From: Macrolepiota albuminosa
Lineage: Eukaryota > Basidiomycota > Agaricomycetes > Agaricales > Agaricaceae
NCBI GenBank assembly: GCA_027475525.1
Contig: JAMWFC010000051.1
Coordinates: 2,588,616-2,652,615, forward strand
DNA length: 64,000 nt
Direction of reading: 5' to 3'
Each line of letters starts with the position of its first letter. The stretch's first letter is position 1. The position numbers were made by a program, and so were the translations under genes. Positions 12,230-22,494 of the stretch are shown piece after piece. The notes below the pieces were generated by a model. The model saw only the letters and a program-made list of their open reading frames with translations. It was not told the DNA's origin and made no database searches.

Positions 12230-12747
12230 TGTCAGGGGACCCCTCATTCCTTTCTTCTTTCACTCCTTATTTCTTTATTCTCCTTTCATTCACTTCCTTA
12301 TTTCTTCTACCATTCTCTCATTTTGCTGTTACTACTTCTTCAACACTATCTGTTGGTACTATTCTCAACCTTTGAGGTGCTCTGGTTCTTTAGCTATCAC
12401 TCAGACAAGTGTGGGCCCTTCAGCACCGCTCCAGGCTGCTTAGATAAGCCGGAGTTTGCCTTTCTGACTTCTAAAGTCCGGAGTTTTCCTCCCTTGTTTG
12501 CACACTTGTTTGGTTAGTCAATTTTCGAGTTTTTAAGGTTTTGTTGTACTGTACAGTTGTTTCCCACGCTTCAGAGGCCCCAGAAGCGTCCAACCTGGCA
12601 TAGGGAATCCCCAGACTTGTTCTCTTTGGATCTCCCTCTGCCAGGTGAGTAGCTACCTTGATATTGTCAGTATATATTCTAATACACTTTGGATCTCCCT
12701 CTGCCAGCTGTGTGACTGAGCCACAGCCTCTAGAGGTCGCCCTTACA
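12230..12747 (+). repeat. 3' LTR of chromovirus A
   Basis: This is a 518-bp copy of the 5' LTR. The purine tract GAGGGGGGGTGA lies directly upstream (12218-12229). It is followed by the target duplication CTACC and the resumed accessory gene of element C. Confidence 0.93.
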
Positions 12748-12983
12748 CTACCCAGTCGTGGCGCTCAATCCTCGCGAGATGCTGGAGCGGTATTCGAGGA
12801 GGGCAGCAACGATGGAGTCGTCAATGGAGCAGGAACGGGAACGAGTTCGAGGGCAGCTAATGGCGCTAAGGTTGCGCTATTCCAATCTTGGTCGTAGCCT
12901 TCGCGTTCTTCACGACTACCAGGACGACTGCCAAGCCGCCATGGATTGGCAGACCGCTAACAACATCTTGCCGGGCGACCTCC

Positions 12984-13271
12984 TTCTACTTCACGACTCT
13001 TCTTTGCCAATTTCCGACGACTCCTTGCCGATGGACGATGAGAGTGACTGAGCGGACCTTAGTGTAGAGTGGCCGCTGTATATATTTTATCTTTTGTTAC
13101 CGCACATATATCGATTTTGCCACCTCTTTCTACTTCACGACTCTTCTTTGCCAATTTCCGACGACTCCTTGCCGATGGACGATGAGAGTGACTGAGCGGA
13201 CCTTAGCGTAGAGTGGCCGCTGTATATATTTTATCTTTTGTTACCGCACATATATCGATTTTGCCACCTCT
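12984..13271 (+). repeat. 144-bp tandem duplication at the accessory-gene 3' end in C
   Basis: Two units of 144 bp (about 12984-13127 and 13128-13271) repeat the last codons, stop and downstream sequence, with a mismatch (AGTGTAG versus AGCGTAG). The period is not 77 and the copies differ, so this looks like a real duplication. Confidence 0.75.
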
Positions 13272-13566
13272 TTTTGAAGTGAAATGATAAGTTCCATAGT
13301 CTAAGTTAGCACCACAGCACAGAGTCAAGAAAGCAGAGAGAGAGCAAGCGGCAAGTATTTTTTGAGAAAAGGGAAACGCTCAGTAAATCATCATAGCGAA
13401 AAACCCTTGGCGAGAGTTGCGCAGGGCGCTAAGCGTTGGTGACACGCTAGCGCTGCGGCTTGACTACGTAAGGAATTGTCTGTGGAATATAGTACAGTAA
13501 GTATCGGCAAGAAAGATAAGTAAGATAAGTAATAGAAAGAAAGAGCTTATCAATATATAGTCTTTT
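13272..13566. other. Convergent spacer between accessory gene and pol in element C
   Basis: No gene is seen. The accessory gene (plus) and the C integrase end (minus) point towards each other across it. The same spacer occurs in D at 22068-22494. Confidence 0.5.
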
Positions 13567-14637
13567 CTAATCATTTTCTTCTTCTTCAACTAGGGTCGGC
13601 AAGTCATCATCGTCCAATAATTCGGTTTCTTCAAGTTCTCTAAGCTTGGCGGTGTCGATATCTAGCGCTTCAAGCGGCAAGTCAATGTGTTCTCTGGCGA
13701 GATACGGCAATAGGCGAAAAGCGGCAACAGGTCGATGCAATACTGAACCATCTAATTCACAGAGCACGTAAGCGCCTCCACGGTTACGAGAGATAACTAC
13801 CAAGGGTCCTAGGTAGTGCGGGCACATTTTCTTGTTGTAAGAGGTTTCAATTTTGGAGTTGCGCATGAGCACTAGTGCGCCCCTCGGGAAGTTGTAATCT
13901 TTGATGGTAGCGCTATGCTCGGTTTCGAATCGTAGGGCTGCTTAGCGACGGGCGCTAAAGACTACCTCGTGGAGTCGCTCTAAATCTTCTTTCCTTCGTT
14001 GGAGGTCAATGGCTCATCTGGCGATAAGATCGGTAGTCGCTAAGATACTGTTGGGTGCTGGCTGAAGGTAGGTCGCTTCTATGATGTCAGCAGGAAGTAA
14101 CGGATGGGTGCCAGTAGCCACGTAGTAGGGAGAACAACCCATGCGCTTACGAATGGTAACTCTTTCCGACCAAAACACTGAATACGTCGCCTCACTCCAA
14201 CGAGACTCGTCGCCATCGACTGCCTTGAAGAGTGCTTGCCGAACGTCAAAGTGTGGTCTCTCTACCAAGCCATTGGCGCGTTTGTTGTAGCCAGATACTC
14301 AAATGTGATGGATGTTGTATTTCTTGGCGAGATATGTTAGCGCTTTGATGATTGGCGCACCGTTATCCGTGACGATTTCTCTTAGCGCTCCCCAACGGCA
14401 AATGACGTCCTCAAATATCCACTTGGCGACCGCCTCTGTATTTTCTCTCTGCAGCATTCGAAATTCAGGCCAGTGGATTAGCAAGCAACGACCTTGAATG
14501 ATGTACTTGTAGCGACCAGACTTGGGCATAGCATTCGAAATTCAGGCCAGTGGATTAGCAAGCAACGACCTTGAATGATGTACTTGTAGCGACCAGACTT
14601 GGGCATGTGCTGAAGAGGGGAGCTGGCGTTGCAACGG
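13567..14637 (-). pseudogene. pol: 3' part of element C pol (integrase), broken
   Basis: This is the continuation of the C pol gene after the insertion of D. Translation matches the last third of the D pol (integrase catalytic region and C-terminal domain). In-frame stops against D are TGA at 14299-14301 (CGA in D), TGA at 14014-14016 (CGA in D) and TAA at 13942-13944 (CAA in D), all C-to-T changes. A 77-bp duplication at 14453-14606 adds a probably artificial frameshift. The gene stops at 14637/14638, where ACGG was duplicated by the insertion of D. Confidence 0.85.
14453..14606. repeat. Exact 77-bp tandem duplication in C integrase
   Basis: Copies 14453-14529 and 14530-14606 match completely. 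Probable assembly junction. Confidence 0.85.
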
Positions 14638-15655
14638 TGATAGGACCCCAGACAGGATCAGCGCATCAACGGCAGGCTGCGGCAACGCAGCACCGACTCG
14701 GGATACCTTAGTGCGCGCTAACTAACCATTTTTGGCAATATCTGACAGCCGCGCACGGCAAGAAGTAGATCCAATCAGTGATAGCGCCGATCGGCAGACA
14801 GAATGACAACTGACAGATGGCATCAGTCACTGATGACAGCGCTTAGCGAGAAGCCTGATGATCTATCAAGGCAGACAGAATGACAACTGACAGATGGCAT
14901 CAGTCACTGATGACAGCGCTTAGCGAGAAGCCTGATGATCTATCAAGAACTGACGGACAGCTTGGCATTTGACCTTGGTGTCTGACACTGCTTAGCGTCT
15001 TGATTTGGCGCCTGACATCGCTTAGGTACTCTGACGGACAGAAGGGTGATGGAGTGATGGTTTAGCTTCGCGATCTGTCGCCTGGCGTCGCTAAGGCTCT
15101 TGAATGGACGGTAGGGATCTGAAACCGTTGGAGCTACCCCTGTGAAATTTTCCAGTTTACCGCACTCTGGCGTCATTAGCCACTGGCGACGGCGAACTCA
15201 TTGTAATATAAAAGTACTTACCGACTTGTATATACAGAAGAGAATAATAGACCAGAGTTTACTACTCCCCTTTCCTCAGTCTCCCTTACGCTCAAGAGCT
15301 CATTTACGCTACGGTCGGCAACGTCAAACTCATCGGCAGTTGCAGACGCTCACCAACACTCAACATACTCGCGCCTTGCAACTACGGCAGGCATTATCAA
15401 CGCTTAGACTTTGCTAAGCTTATCGTGCTCTTGCCGCTTACCTTTGCCGTGTTCACTTACCGCTTCTTCCCTAGGCGCTTTACCTTAGCGCTTTACACTT
15501 GCCGACCTCGTTACCGACTCTTCCCCATTTTCACAGGCACGTTCTCTGGGACCTGCCCGGGACTCCTCACATTACTTTTAGCGCGCCCAACGCAAGTTTT
15601 TGGTACGGTAACACTATAGTCACATTTGTTACTGACCAAACTTTGGGCGTCATCA
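14638..15655 (+). repeat. 5' LTR of element D
   Basis: It begins TGATAGGACCCCAGACAGG and ends GCGTCATCA. Its 1018 bp include a 77-bp duplication at 14793-14947 that is probably artificial, so the real length is near 941 bp. The subtype is the same as element C. Confidence 0.88.
14793..14947. repeat. 77-bp tandem duplication in the D 5' LTR
   Basis: The offset between copies (14793 and 14870) is exactly 77. The D 3' LTR and other LTRs have only one copy, which supports an assembly artefact. Confidence 0.85.
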
Positions 15656-15658
15656 AAT

Positions 15659-15676
15659 TGGAGCCCACCGCGAGGG
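15659..15676 (+). promoter_or_regulatory. Putative primer-binding site of element D
   Basis: TGGAGCCCACCGCGAGGG starts three bases inside the 5' LTR. TGG is the complement of a tRNA CCA end. The same site, with one change, lies at 32669-32686 in element C. The matching tRNA was not identified. Confidence 0.5.
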
Positions 15677-16035
15677 ATCTCTAGGGCAGAATTCCGCCAG
15701 AAACCCATCTCCAGCGTAGGCGCCGCCTGCTAGACCAGTCGGCAGAAGGCATAGCTCCTTCCCACCCATAAACTCCACAACCACCTGGTGCCTTACTGGG
15801 TCTCTCTCTTGCACAGGAACTACAGAACGCCACTGTAGACGCATTTCCTGATCTCTTCCCGCATTCCCTCGATTATAGCGCCGACGACCCCTTAGCGTCG
15901 CCATTTACCGTACCGCAACCAATCACCCCCATTACTCCGCTAACGCCTCTTTCACAACTCATTTCTCTTACCCCGTCGCCAATCTCTAGAACCCCTTCCC
16001 CACTACCGCTAACCGAACTCGCCAACACAGTCGCT

Positions 16036-18345
16036 ATGGAACAACAAGTCCAGCGCATGCCGCCACGCAACCACTTCTTGGCACCGAAATGGGACGAGTC
16101 CAAGCCACGGGAGCTCTCCCAGTATTTCAAGGAGTTGGAGTATTTATTCAGAGATTGTAACATTACCGACCATACGCAGATGAAGGAGTACGCGGCAAGA
16201 TACGTATCGTATGACACGGCAGAGACGTGGACAGGTTTGACCGAGTTTGCCGCCTTTGTCCCTGCCGCACCGCCAGTTCCAGCCCAAGGCGCTTCGTATG
16301 AGGACTGGAAGACGGCAGTGATCCAGTTGTACCCTGGCGCAGAAGAGGCTACCCGATACTCGGTAAACGAGCTGCAGAAACTAGTACAGGAATCATTCAA
16401 CAGTGGCACATCGTTCCTTGGCGCATTCTCCATGTATTACCGTGAATTCCAAAAGATCGCTAGGTGGTTAGTACAGAACAGCAAGCTATACATTAACGAG
16501 GAACGTCGCCTATTCCAACAAGGCATCCCGACTTCGCTTTGGACTCGCATTGCTCGTCGCCTAGAGATAGTTCACCAGGCTCATCACCCAGACGAGCCCT
16601 ATAACGTTGCCGACGTCTTTGAAGCCGGTAAATGGGTTCTCAAGGGAACGGACACTGGCGTTGGACTGCAGCGCGCTAGGACGAGCCCACCACCTGAGCG
16701 AACTAACGGTATCATTCCCATCCCACCTCCTGTTGCTGACTTCGTTAAGAAGGAGGACCTTAACGCTGCCATTACCACCGCTGTCGCTTCCGCTATGACG
16801 CGTATCAAAACTATGATTACCACCAATCTCGCTAACCGACCCGCTAATGTACCCGCTAATGGCCCTTGCCATTTCTGTGGGGAAATTGGCCACACTATGA
16901 CTAGAGGACGCTGCGTAACTTTAGAAAACTATATTCGGCAAGGAAGAATTCAACGGGCTATCAACGGCAAGATAGTTCTCACTACTGGCGCCATCATTCC
17001 CAACTACCCAGACAAGAAGTCCTTCCAGGAGCGAGTTGATGAATGGCATAGGCGCAACCCAGGACAGATCGTTACCGGCACGCTTTCTGGCAATGCCAAC
17101 CCCGACCCTGAACAGGCGACCCAACAGCAAATGGTTCACGAAGTCTTACACTTCGACAGCGTTGGCAACCACCCTACTTTCTCGTGAGAAGAACGTATCG
17201 CCAAGCTCCAACAGGAGCTGGATTCGCTAAAGAACCAGGTTTTTGATGGGGTTGAAGTTAAGCAGCCCAAACAACCTCTCAAAGGATATAAGCCAATCCC
17301 TCCCGCTAGCAAGTTACCGACACCTGCTCCTGCCGCACCGCCTGCCACTACCCCTGCTACTGCTCCAGAACCATCGTCATCCGCTACCGCTCCCGAACTG
17401 CCTTTGCCACCTCTCCATCCCTACTCAGGGATTCCCAACCGTTATCATGCTCCCGCACAACGAAATTTTGCCGCCCCCGAGAAACGTCCTGAGGGTAGCT
17501 ACCGACCAACTGCGCCAATTTTCGACATCAAAAAATTCAACCACGTCTTCAACTGCATTATAAAAACCGCCGTCACCTTATCCGTAGAAGAACTTTGCAG
17601 TATTGCCCCAGATGTTTGCAACCAAGTCAAGACGGCAGTCACTCTCCGACGACCCTTGGCGACAGCCGTTGCCGAGGTTGATGAACTCGACGACGCGCTT
17701 CCCGGTTTTTCTGTTACCGTCGACTCGCTGGATACTGAAGACTCTCCTGCCAACCCCATCGCTAACGCCACCTCTGTGGACCCAGTGGAGACCTACCTTA
17801 GGTCAGTAGACCATGGAGAAGACCCGGCAATCCTTACCGTCGCTCAAGAATCGCACGCTATCCGTTCAGTAGCGCTAACTGTCGACAATAAGCACGAGGT
17901 AGAGGCAATTGTGGACAGCGGGTCTCAAATCATTTCTATGGCAGCTGAAGTCGCTAACGATTTGAGCCTTATTTACGACCCTACCGTTATACTAAACATG
18001 CAGAGTGCTAACGGCACAGTAGACCGATCCCTAGGACTCGCCAAGAATGTGCTGTGCACCCTTGGCGACATTACGTTTTATCTTCAGATACACATCTTAC
18101 GTTCACCAGCATACGACCTGCTACTGGGCAGACCCTTCAACGTCTTGGCGCGATCAGTCGTCAAGACAGTTACCGACAAGGAAACGACCCTCACAATTAG
18201 CGACCCCAATTCTGGAATCCGACGAACGGTGCCAACGTTCTCTAGGGGACAACAAAAAGGCGCCCGCGCTAAGCCCCCGGAGTTTACCGACCAGCACGCC
18301 AACGAGCCTCCCCACCGGTGTTTTCACAGACCATCGAGGAGGTGA
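16036..18345 (+). pseudogene. gag: Gag-protease of element D (one in-frame stop)
   Basis: The frame from ATG 16036 encodes a Gag with helical capsid-like part (about residues 1-230) and a zinc knuckle with unusual spacing CX2CX4HX6C near 16867-16914. A TGA at 17185-17187 interrupts it; copy C has Arg there. The same frame then runs to 18345 and includes the aspartic protease motif VEAIVDSGSQI near 17900. The last 28 nt overlap the pol frame. Sequence upstream of the ATG is also open for some distance and Pro/Thr-rich, and resembles copy C, so the true start could be a non-AUG or an upstream exon. Confidence 0.82.
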
Positions 18346-21300
18346 TTGGCGACGATCACGGAGATGTGGCGCTAACGCTGGAATATGACCATTCAACTGG
18401 TCTTGTAAATGTTATGTCTACTGCTTTTCTTGACAAAGATGTTTTAACTACTTTACCCGCTACCGACGCAGAGCCTTCCCAGAAAAATCAAAACATTACC
18501 GACTCCTCTCTAGCGTACTTGTACTTTACCGCTTCCAAATCTTTTCAAAATATTGCGTCTACCGATACTTATCTCACTACTCTTCCCGGAGCCTCGTCTC
18601 CTGCCGTTCTTGGACTTGCCGCCCCTCAGACTACAGTTCCCCTTTCCACCTCTGCATATAACCAAGCTAACGCTCCCAAAAGGAAAGGGGTTCAAGTCAA
18701 AAAGAAATATAAGCCAGTTGCGCTTAAAACAAAACCTGTTGCTACGCACTCTCCCGAGACGTTTAGAATCGAGTGCCAGATCATTGGCGACCCTCTGGCG
18801 GACATGCCAACCTTATCACCAAATCCGCCACCCTTTCAGCCCACAGGACGTTTTACCGTGGAACGCCAGCAGCAGTTCGCCAAGGAGCATGACACGGGAT
18901 TTTTGACCAAAGATGAGTTGAATGTCCTTACCGATCTTGTCGCTAAGCAGGATAAAGCTTTTGCCTGGAAGGACTCGGAACGCGGTAGTCTACGTACAGA
19001 TTTCTTCCCGCCTGTTGTCATTCCAACCATTCCTCACGTACCGTGGACTGAGCACAACCGACCGTTACCGCCTGGAATCAAAGCCGAGGTCTGCCAAATC
19101 ATTAGGACCAAGATTAAGGCTGGCGTCTATGAACCCTCCAATAGCTCTTACCGCTCCTGATGGTTTTGCGTCCTCAAAAAGAACGGCAATCTACGCATAG
19201 TCCACAGTCTCGAACCGCTGAATAGAGTTACCATACGACACTCTGGCGTACCACCTTTTCCTGACCACGTTGCCGAGTCCTTTGCCGGGCGCATTTGTGG
19301 CGCCACCCTTGATCTCTACGTTGGCTACGACGAATGCCTGATACACCCCTCTTCCTGTGACCTCACCACCTTTCAAACTCCGTTTGGCGCCTTGCGCTTA
19401 GTTACCTTGCCGATGGGCTGGACAAACTCAGTCCCTATATTTCATGACGACATCACTTTCATCCTCCAACCCGAGATACCGCATAATGTCCTAAGCTTCA
19501 TTGATGACGTTGGCATCAAAGGTCCCAAAGACTGGCAACTCGTAAACGGCTTACCGGCAACCCATCCAGAGAACTCCAACATTTGCTTAGCGCTATGGGA
19601 GTTTTTCCAGCTGCTCAATCGAGTTCTCCAACGTATGAAGTATAGCGGTGGTACGTTTAGCGGTCACAAACTCCTCCTTTGCGCGCCAAGGTTCAAGATA
19701 CTGGGTCACATCTGTACTCCCGACAGTCGCGTTCCCAACGAGTCTCGCTTAGCACTCTTGGAGCGATGGGGTCTTTGCTGTGATTTATCTGAAGTTCGCG
19801 CCTTTCTTGGTACCGTTGGCGTTCTCAGGATATTCGTCAAAAACTTTGCCCATCACGCACACGCCCTTAACCGACTCACCCGCGCTAACAAGCCCTTCGA
19901 ATTTGGGCCAGACCAGGTCACTGCACAACGAGACTTAGTAAAAGCTCTACAAGACGCCAAACCCCTAGTCCCCATCGATTATACCTCTGCCGACCCTGTT
20001 ATCTTGGCGGTGGATACCTCGTACATTGCCGTTGGCTACTTCTTGTGCCAGTGCCTTAGCGACAATCGGAAACAGCGACGCTACAACCGCTTTGGGTCTA
20101 TCACGCTAAACGACAGAGAGTCTCGCTACAGTCAGCCTAAGCTAGAGCTCTATGGACTCTTCAAAGCCTTCCGGTCACTAAAGATGTATTTGATTGGCGT
20201 GCGGAACCTTATTGTTGAAGTCGACGCTAGGTACATCAAAGGCATGCTGCAGAATCCCGACATCCAGCCATCCGCTAGCATGAACCGGTGGGTAGTCGCT
20301 ATCCTCATGTTTCACTTTGAACTGGTTCATGTCAAGAGCTCTTTCCATGGACCAGATGGACTCTCTAGGCGACCACGGCAGCCTGGCGATCCGGCAGTGG
20401 ACCCACAGGTTGATAGCAATTTCGAGGACTGGATCGACCAACTACATGGTTTCGTGCACCTCATACAACAGCCAATCCCCCTACTACGACGGCAACAGCC
20501 TGCCAGCATCCTTCTACATCCCATTGTCCCTTACCGTCCCGAGATCTTTAGCGCACCCCACACATTCTACACGGCAAGCATTTTCAGTCAAAATTCGCCT
20601 CCCGTAAAAGTTGTACAAGAACCCCATCCGCTAAAAGAAGACAGCAAAAACTTGACCTACGACGCCGTTCCCCGATCCGCCAAAGCAAAGGCAGAAGACA
20701 GTCGCTTGTTAATCGTTGAACAATGGCTACAAGACCTCAAGCGACCCGCAGGCCTTACCGACGAGCAATACGTGACCTTTATCCGATATGCCACCCACTT
20801 CTTCTTTACCGACAACCGCCTTTGGCGACGAAATCGAGATGGCGCTCACAAGCTGATCATCAAGCCAGAAAGTCGCTTACGAGTCCTGCGCGCCATGCAT
20901 GACGAGCTAGGACATAGAGGTCTGTACGCTACCCGAGCCTCTCTGTTAGAACGATTCTGGTGGCCACACGCTAGTGCCGACATCGCTTGGTACATTAGGA
21001 CTTGCCACCTCTGCCAGATTCAACAAACACGCCAAGTGCTCATACCGCCAACCGTTGCAACGCCAGCTCCCCTCTTCAGCAAAATCTACGTCGACACCAT
21101 GCATATGCCCAAGTCTGGTCGCTACAAGTACATCATTCAAGGTCGTTGCTCGCTAATCCACTGGCCTGAATTTCGAATGCTCCAAAGAGAAAATACAGAG
21201 GCGGTCGCCAAGTGGCTATTTGAGGACGTCATCTGCCGTTGGGGAGCGCTAAGAGAAATTGTCACGGATAACGGTGCGCCCATTATCAAAGCGCTAACAT

Positions 21301-22067
21301 ACCTCGCCAAGAAATACAACATTCACCACATTCGAGTATCTGGCTACAACAAACGCGCCAATGGCCTGGTAGAGAGACCACACTTTGACGTTCGGCAAGC
21401 GCTCTTCAAGGCAGTCGATGGCGACGAGTCTCGTTGGAGTGAAGCGACTTATTCAGTATTTTGGTCGGAAAGAGTTACCATTCGTAAGCGCATGGGTTGT
21501 TCTCCCTATTACGTGGCTACTGGCACCCATCCGTTACTCCCTGCCAACATTATAGAAGCAACCTACCTTCAGCCAGCACCCAACAGCATCTTAGCGACTA
21601 CCGACCTGATTGCCAGACGAGCTATTGACCTCCAGCGAAGGAAAGAAGATTTAGAGCGACTTCACGAGGTAGTCTTTAGCGCCCGTCGCCAAGCAGCATT
21701 ACGATTTGAAACCGAGCATAGCGCTACTATCAAGGATTACAACTTCCCGAGGGGCGCGCTAGTGCTTATGCGCAACTCCAAAATCGAGACCTCTTACAAC
21801 AAGAAAATGCGCCCGCGCTATCTAGGACCTTTGGTAGTTATCTCTCGTAACCGTGGAGGCGCTTACGTGCTCTGTGAATTAGATGGTTCAGTACTACATC
21901 GACCTGTTGCCGCTTTTCGCCTATTGCCGTATCTCGCCAGGGAACAGATTGACTTGCCGTTGGAAGCGCTAGATATCGACACCGCCAAGCTTAGAGAACT
22001 TGAAGAAACCGAATTATTGGACGATGATGACTTGCCAACCCTAGTTGAAGAAGAAGAAAATGATTAG
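18318..22067 (+). pseudogene. pol: RT-RNase H-integrase of element D (one in-frame stop)
   Basis: This frame lies -1 relative to Gag-protease and has no ATG at its start, so it is probably made as a Gag-Pol fusion by ribosomal frameshifting in the overlap 18318-18345. It holds RT with FIDDVG in place of the usual YxDD box (near 19500), RNase H with AVDTSYIAVGYF (near 20010), an HHCC module (HDELGHRG .. CHLCQIQ, 20890-21025) and integrase DDE residues in YVDTMHMP, VTDNGAPI and NGLVERPH. A TGA at 19158-19160 replaces Arg of copy C. Everything after it is open to the stop at 22067. Confidence 0.85.
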
Positions 22068-22494
22068 AAAAGACTATACTGATAAGCTCTCATTTTCTAT
22101 TACTTACTTTACTTAGCTTTCTTGCCGCTACTTATTATACTATATTCAACAGACATTTCTTTACATAGTCAAGTCGCAGCGCTAGCAGGTTGCCAACGCT
22201 TAGCGCCCTGCGCAACTCTCGCCAAGGGTTTTTCGCTATGATGATTTACTGAGCGTTTCCCTTTTCCTCAAAATTTGTCTAAGTCCCTCACATACTATTG
22301 CTCTTGCTAAAAACCTACCTTAGAATACTTGTCGCTTGCGTTCTCTTTGCTTTACTTTCTTGGCTTTCAGCCGTTGCACTAACTCAAATTATCAGACTTA
22401 TCTGCTCACTCGGCAGGGAAACAGCAAAAATAGATATATGAGGCGCCAACAAAAACAATATAAACATAAGTGGCCTATCTACGCTAAGGTCCGC
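22068..22494. other. Convergent spacer of element D
   Basis: This AT-richer spacer lies between pol (plus) and the accessory gene (minus). No ORF is supported. It probably carries both 3' ends, so the two transcripts may overlap. Confidence 0.45.

Larger units (their letters stand above)
6177..12747 (+). mobile_element. Element A: Ty3/Gypsy chromovirus inserted in element C
   Basis: It is bounded by two 518-bp LTRs (TGTCAG..TTACA) and flanked by the 5-bp target duplication CTACC (6172-6176 and 12748-12752). The interior holds Gag, then protease, RT, RNase H, integrase and a C-terminal chromodomain. The LTRs match by eye along their length, so the insertion is recent. The element lacks the TTRSCG enrichment of its host element. 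Apart from a 77-bp duplication that is probably an assembly error, the only coding lesion seen is one TGA in integrase. Confidence 0.93.
4391..13051 (+). pseudogene. Accessory zinc-cluster gene of element C, interrupted by chromovirus A
   Basis: Exon equivalents are 4391-4846, 4898-4927, 4978-5151, 5198-6176 and 12748-13051. Three lesions are visible. An in-frame deletion fuses the middle of exon 1 to exon 3, removing exon 2 and both introns. A TGA at 5546-5548 replaces the CGA seen in copy D. A whole chromovirus (6177-12747) is inserted in the last exon. The cysteine cluster CX2CX8CX8CX2CX6C at 5198-5300 and the conserved C-terminal helical part after the insertion are still recognisable. 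The gene converges on the C pol gene, as in D. Confidence 0.8.

Noticed and set aside
18246..18340. A short intron joining the D protease and pol frames
   Set aside because: A GT..AG pair can be drawn, but a sense-strand intron would be lost during retrotransposition, and both C and D keep the overlap.
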